Of a stretch of DNA of 42,160 bases, positions 41,469 through 42,160 are shown in pieces. The stretch spans positions 1 through 42,160 of the forward strand of contig NZ_LLYW01000031.1 of the NCBI RefSeq assembly GCF_001484195.1. Reading direction: 5' to 3'. A program made the translations under genes and the position numbers. Every line of letters starts with the position of its first letter. The stretch's first letter is position 1. The notes below the pieces were generated by a model that saw only the letters and a program-made list of their open reading frames with translations, was not told where the DNA came from and ran no database searches. Source of the stretch: Thermococcus celericrescens. GTDB taxonomy: Archaea > Methanobacteriota_B > Thermococci > Thermococcales > Thermococcaceae.

Positions 41469-42160
41469 TAAGGCACCTCCGGTACTGATTGCGGAGTTGG
41501 GCACTCTTCTCCTGAATCGCACATTTGTATTGGAGTTATGGTGACTACCCATGCAGAGACCATGTTCCCGACATCAAAAAGTATCCACGCGTAATACCCT
41601 ATTACCATAGAACCTGCAATGGGAGCACAACCGTCCCATTTAGCCCATGGGTCTATTGTTGGTCCTACGTTAGATGGATATTGCCAGGATCCATTACCAA
41701 GATCCGTTTCGGTCCACGCAGGGACGTCATAGATTATCTTCTCGGACGTTATGGTTGCCAGTGGGATAATTGGATATCCCGTTTTTGTAATTGTGAATAG
41801 TGTGGATTCTGTTGACCTCCATTCGTCTTGGTTTTTATTTACTTTGGCTTCTGGAGGAAGTTCGTATTTTTCTGGTTTTCTGTATTCCCTGCCCTTCATG
41901 TCCACAATCTTGTCTCCAGTTAAAATGCCGTAGTTCAGTCCGCTGAAGTATGCGGGGCGGTAGGTTTTTACTCCTTTTCTCGTGGCGAGTTCTTTCATTA
42001 GGTCGCTTGGGGTCTTCTCGCCAAAGCCTGCCTCCAGGATTGCCGGTGGTAGGTTCCTGTTGGCTGACACTATTATGTAGCCTATGGTTTTTCCATTCTT
42101 GACCATTCTGAATTCGTAAGCTGCTAATCTACCGTCGGGGAAGTAGAGGGGTGTTGGGTT
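41468..42160 (-). CDS. C39/C10-like cysteine peptidase domain protein, N-terminus outside window
   Basis: The frame is open to the window edge, so only the C-terminal 230 residues are seen. The first part (PDGRLAAYEFRMVKNGK, then IGYIIVSANRNLPPAILE) resembles the Spi/PepSY-like propeptide of streptopain-type and C39-like peptidases. Later WDGCAPIAGSMVIGYYAW matches the nucleophile helix of C39_2/C10 peptidases, with its Cys. The protein ends only about 45 residues further on (ECPTPQSVPEVP), and no plausible catalytic His follows. So it is a shortened or inactive peptidase-like protein, possibly an exported partner of the co-translated gene at 40626. AT-rich. Confidence 0.62.
   Translation of the reverse strand, partial: NPTPLYFPDGRLAAYEFRMVKNGKTIGYIIVSANRNLPPAILEAGFGEKTPSDLMKELATRKGVKTYRPAYFSGLNYGILTGDKIVDMKGREYRKPEKYELPPEAKVNKNQDEWRSTESTLFTITKTGYPIIPLATITSEKIIYDVPAWTETDLGNGSWQYPSNVGPTIDPWAKWDGCAPIAGSMVIGYYAWILFDVGNMVSAWVVTITPIQMCDSGEECPTPQSVPEVP

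Overview
The window is chromosomal DNA of a hyperthermophilic archaeon of the Thermococcales, most likely a Thermococcus. The reasons are the archaeal tRNA genes with encoded CCA, a 7S/SRP RNA of Thermococcales type, TATA-box promoters about 25-30 nt before starts, GGTGAT/GAGGTG ribosome-binding sites, and genes that read as close relatives of characterised Pyrococcus/Thermococcus proteins (PfpI, ribose-1,5-bisphosphate isomerase, FL11, four-subunit and two-subunit L-proline dehydrogenases, GH57 alpha-galactosidase GalA). Most of the window is GC-rich. A few genes (about 8343-9374, 15995-17386, 40626-42160) are visibly more AT-rich.

Layout. 1-1060 holds three tRNAs (Val; Phe-Gly on the other strand), a degenerate repeat-rich spacer and a tiny membrane-protein gene. 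1149-3451 (minus) has vapB-vapC-queC in overlapping order, then pyrD; the SRP RNA gene lies just upstream of pyrD. 3980-7565 (plus) is a pdhAFXB-type L-proline dehydrogenase operon. It has a perfect FL11-type (Lrp family) operator at its promoter, a one-base frameshift in pdhA, and a 206-bp insertion flanked by a 10-bp direct repeat between pdhF and pdhX. pyrH follows. An AT-rich HEPN-domain gene then sits against the C-terminal stump of an ion-channel-like gene. 9630-15946 (plus) carries a flavin disulfide reductase, a membrane/EEP-domain protein with CWH43-like layout, a Tpt1/KptA homologue cut off at its domain boundary, a C69-family peptidase and a GH1 glycosidase.

17485-23066 (minus) is a galactoside-utilisation operon: galK, GH57 alpha-galactosidase, MFS transporter, PIG-L deacetylase, GH4 hydrolase. 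A broken TnpB element abuts the galK promoter. 23883-28480 (minus) is a second proline locus: small symporter accessory protein, PutP-like Na+/proline symporter, then the alpha and beta subunits of a two-subunit proline dehydrogenase. This second locus is intact, while the first is damaged.

28661-42160 carries a DRG/OBG GTPase, the FL11-like regulator, PfpI, a DUF4097/PspC/small membrane protein group, a CitG homologue, a DUF1884 protein (the A-domain or family 4 encapsulin group), a MarC/SnatA transporter, OsmC, a radical SAM enzyme, a C26 amidohydrolase homologue whose catalytic His position reads Gln, a PH0207-like aminotransferase, ribose-1,5-bisphosphate isomerase, and two paralogous secreted proteins sharing a 92-bp identical block. 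The main theme is amino-acid (proline) and galactoside catabolism, with the feast/famine regulator FL11 encoded in the same window as its predicted target.
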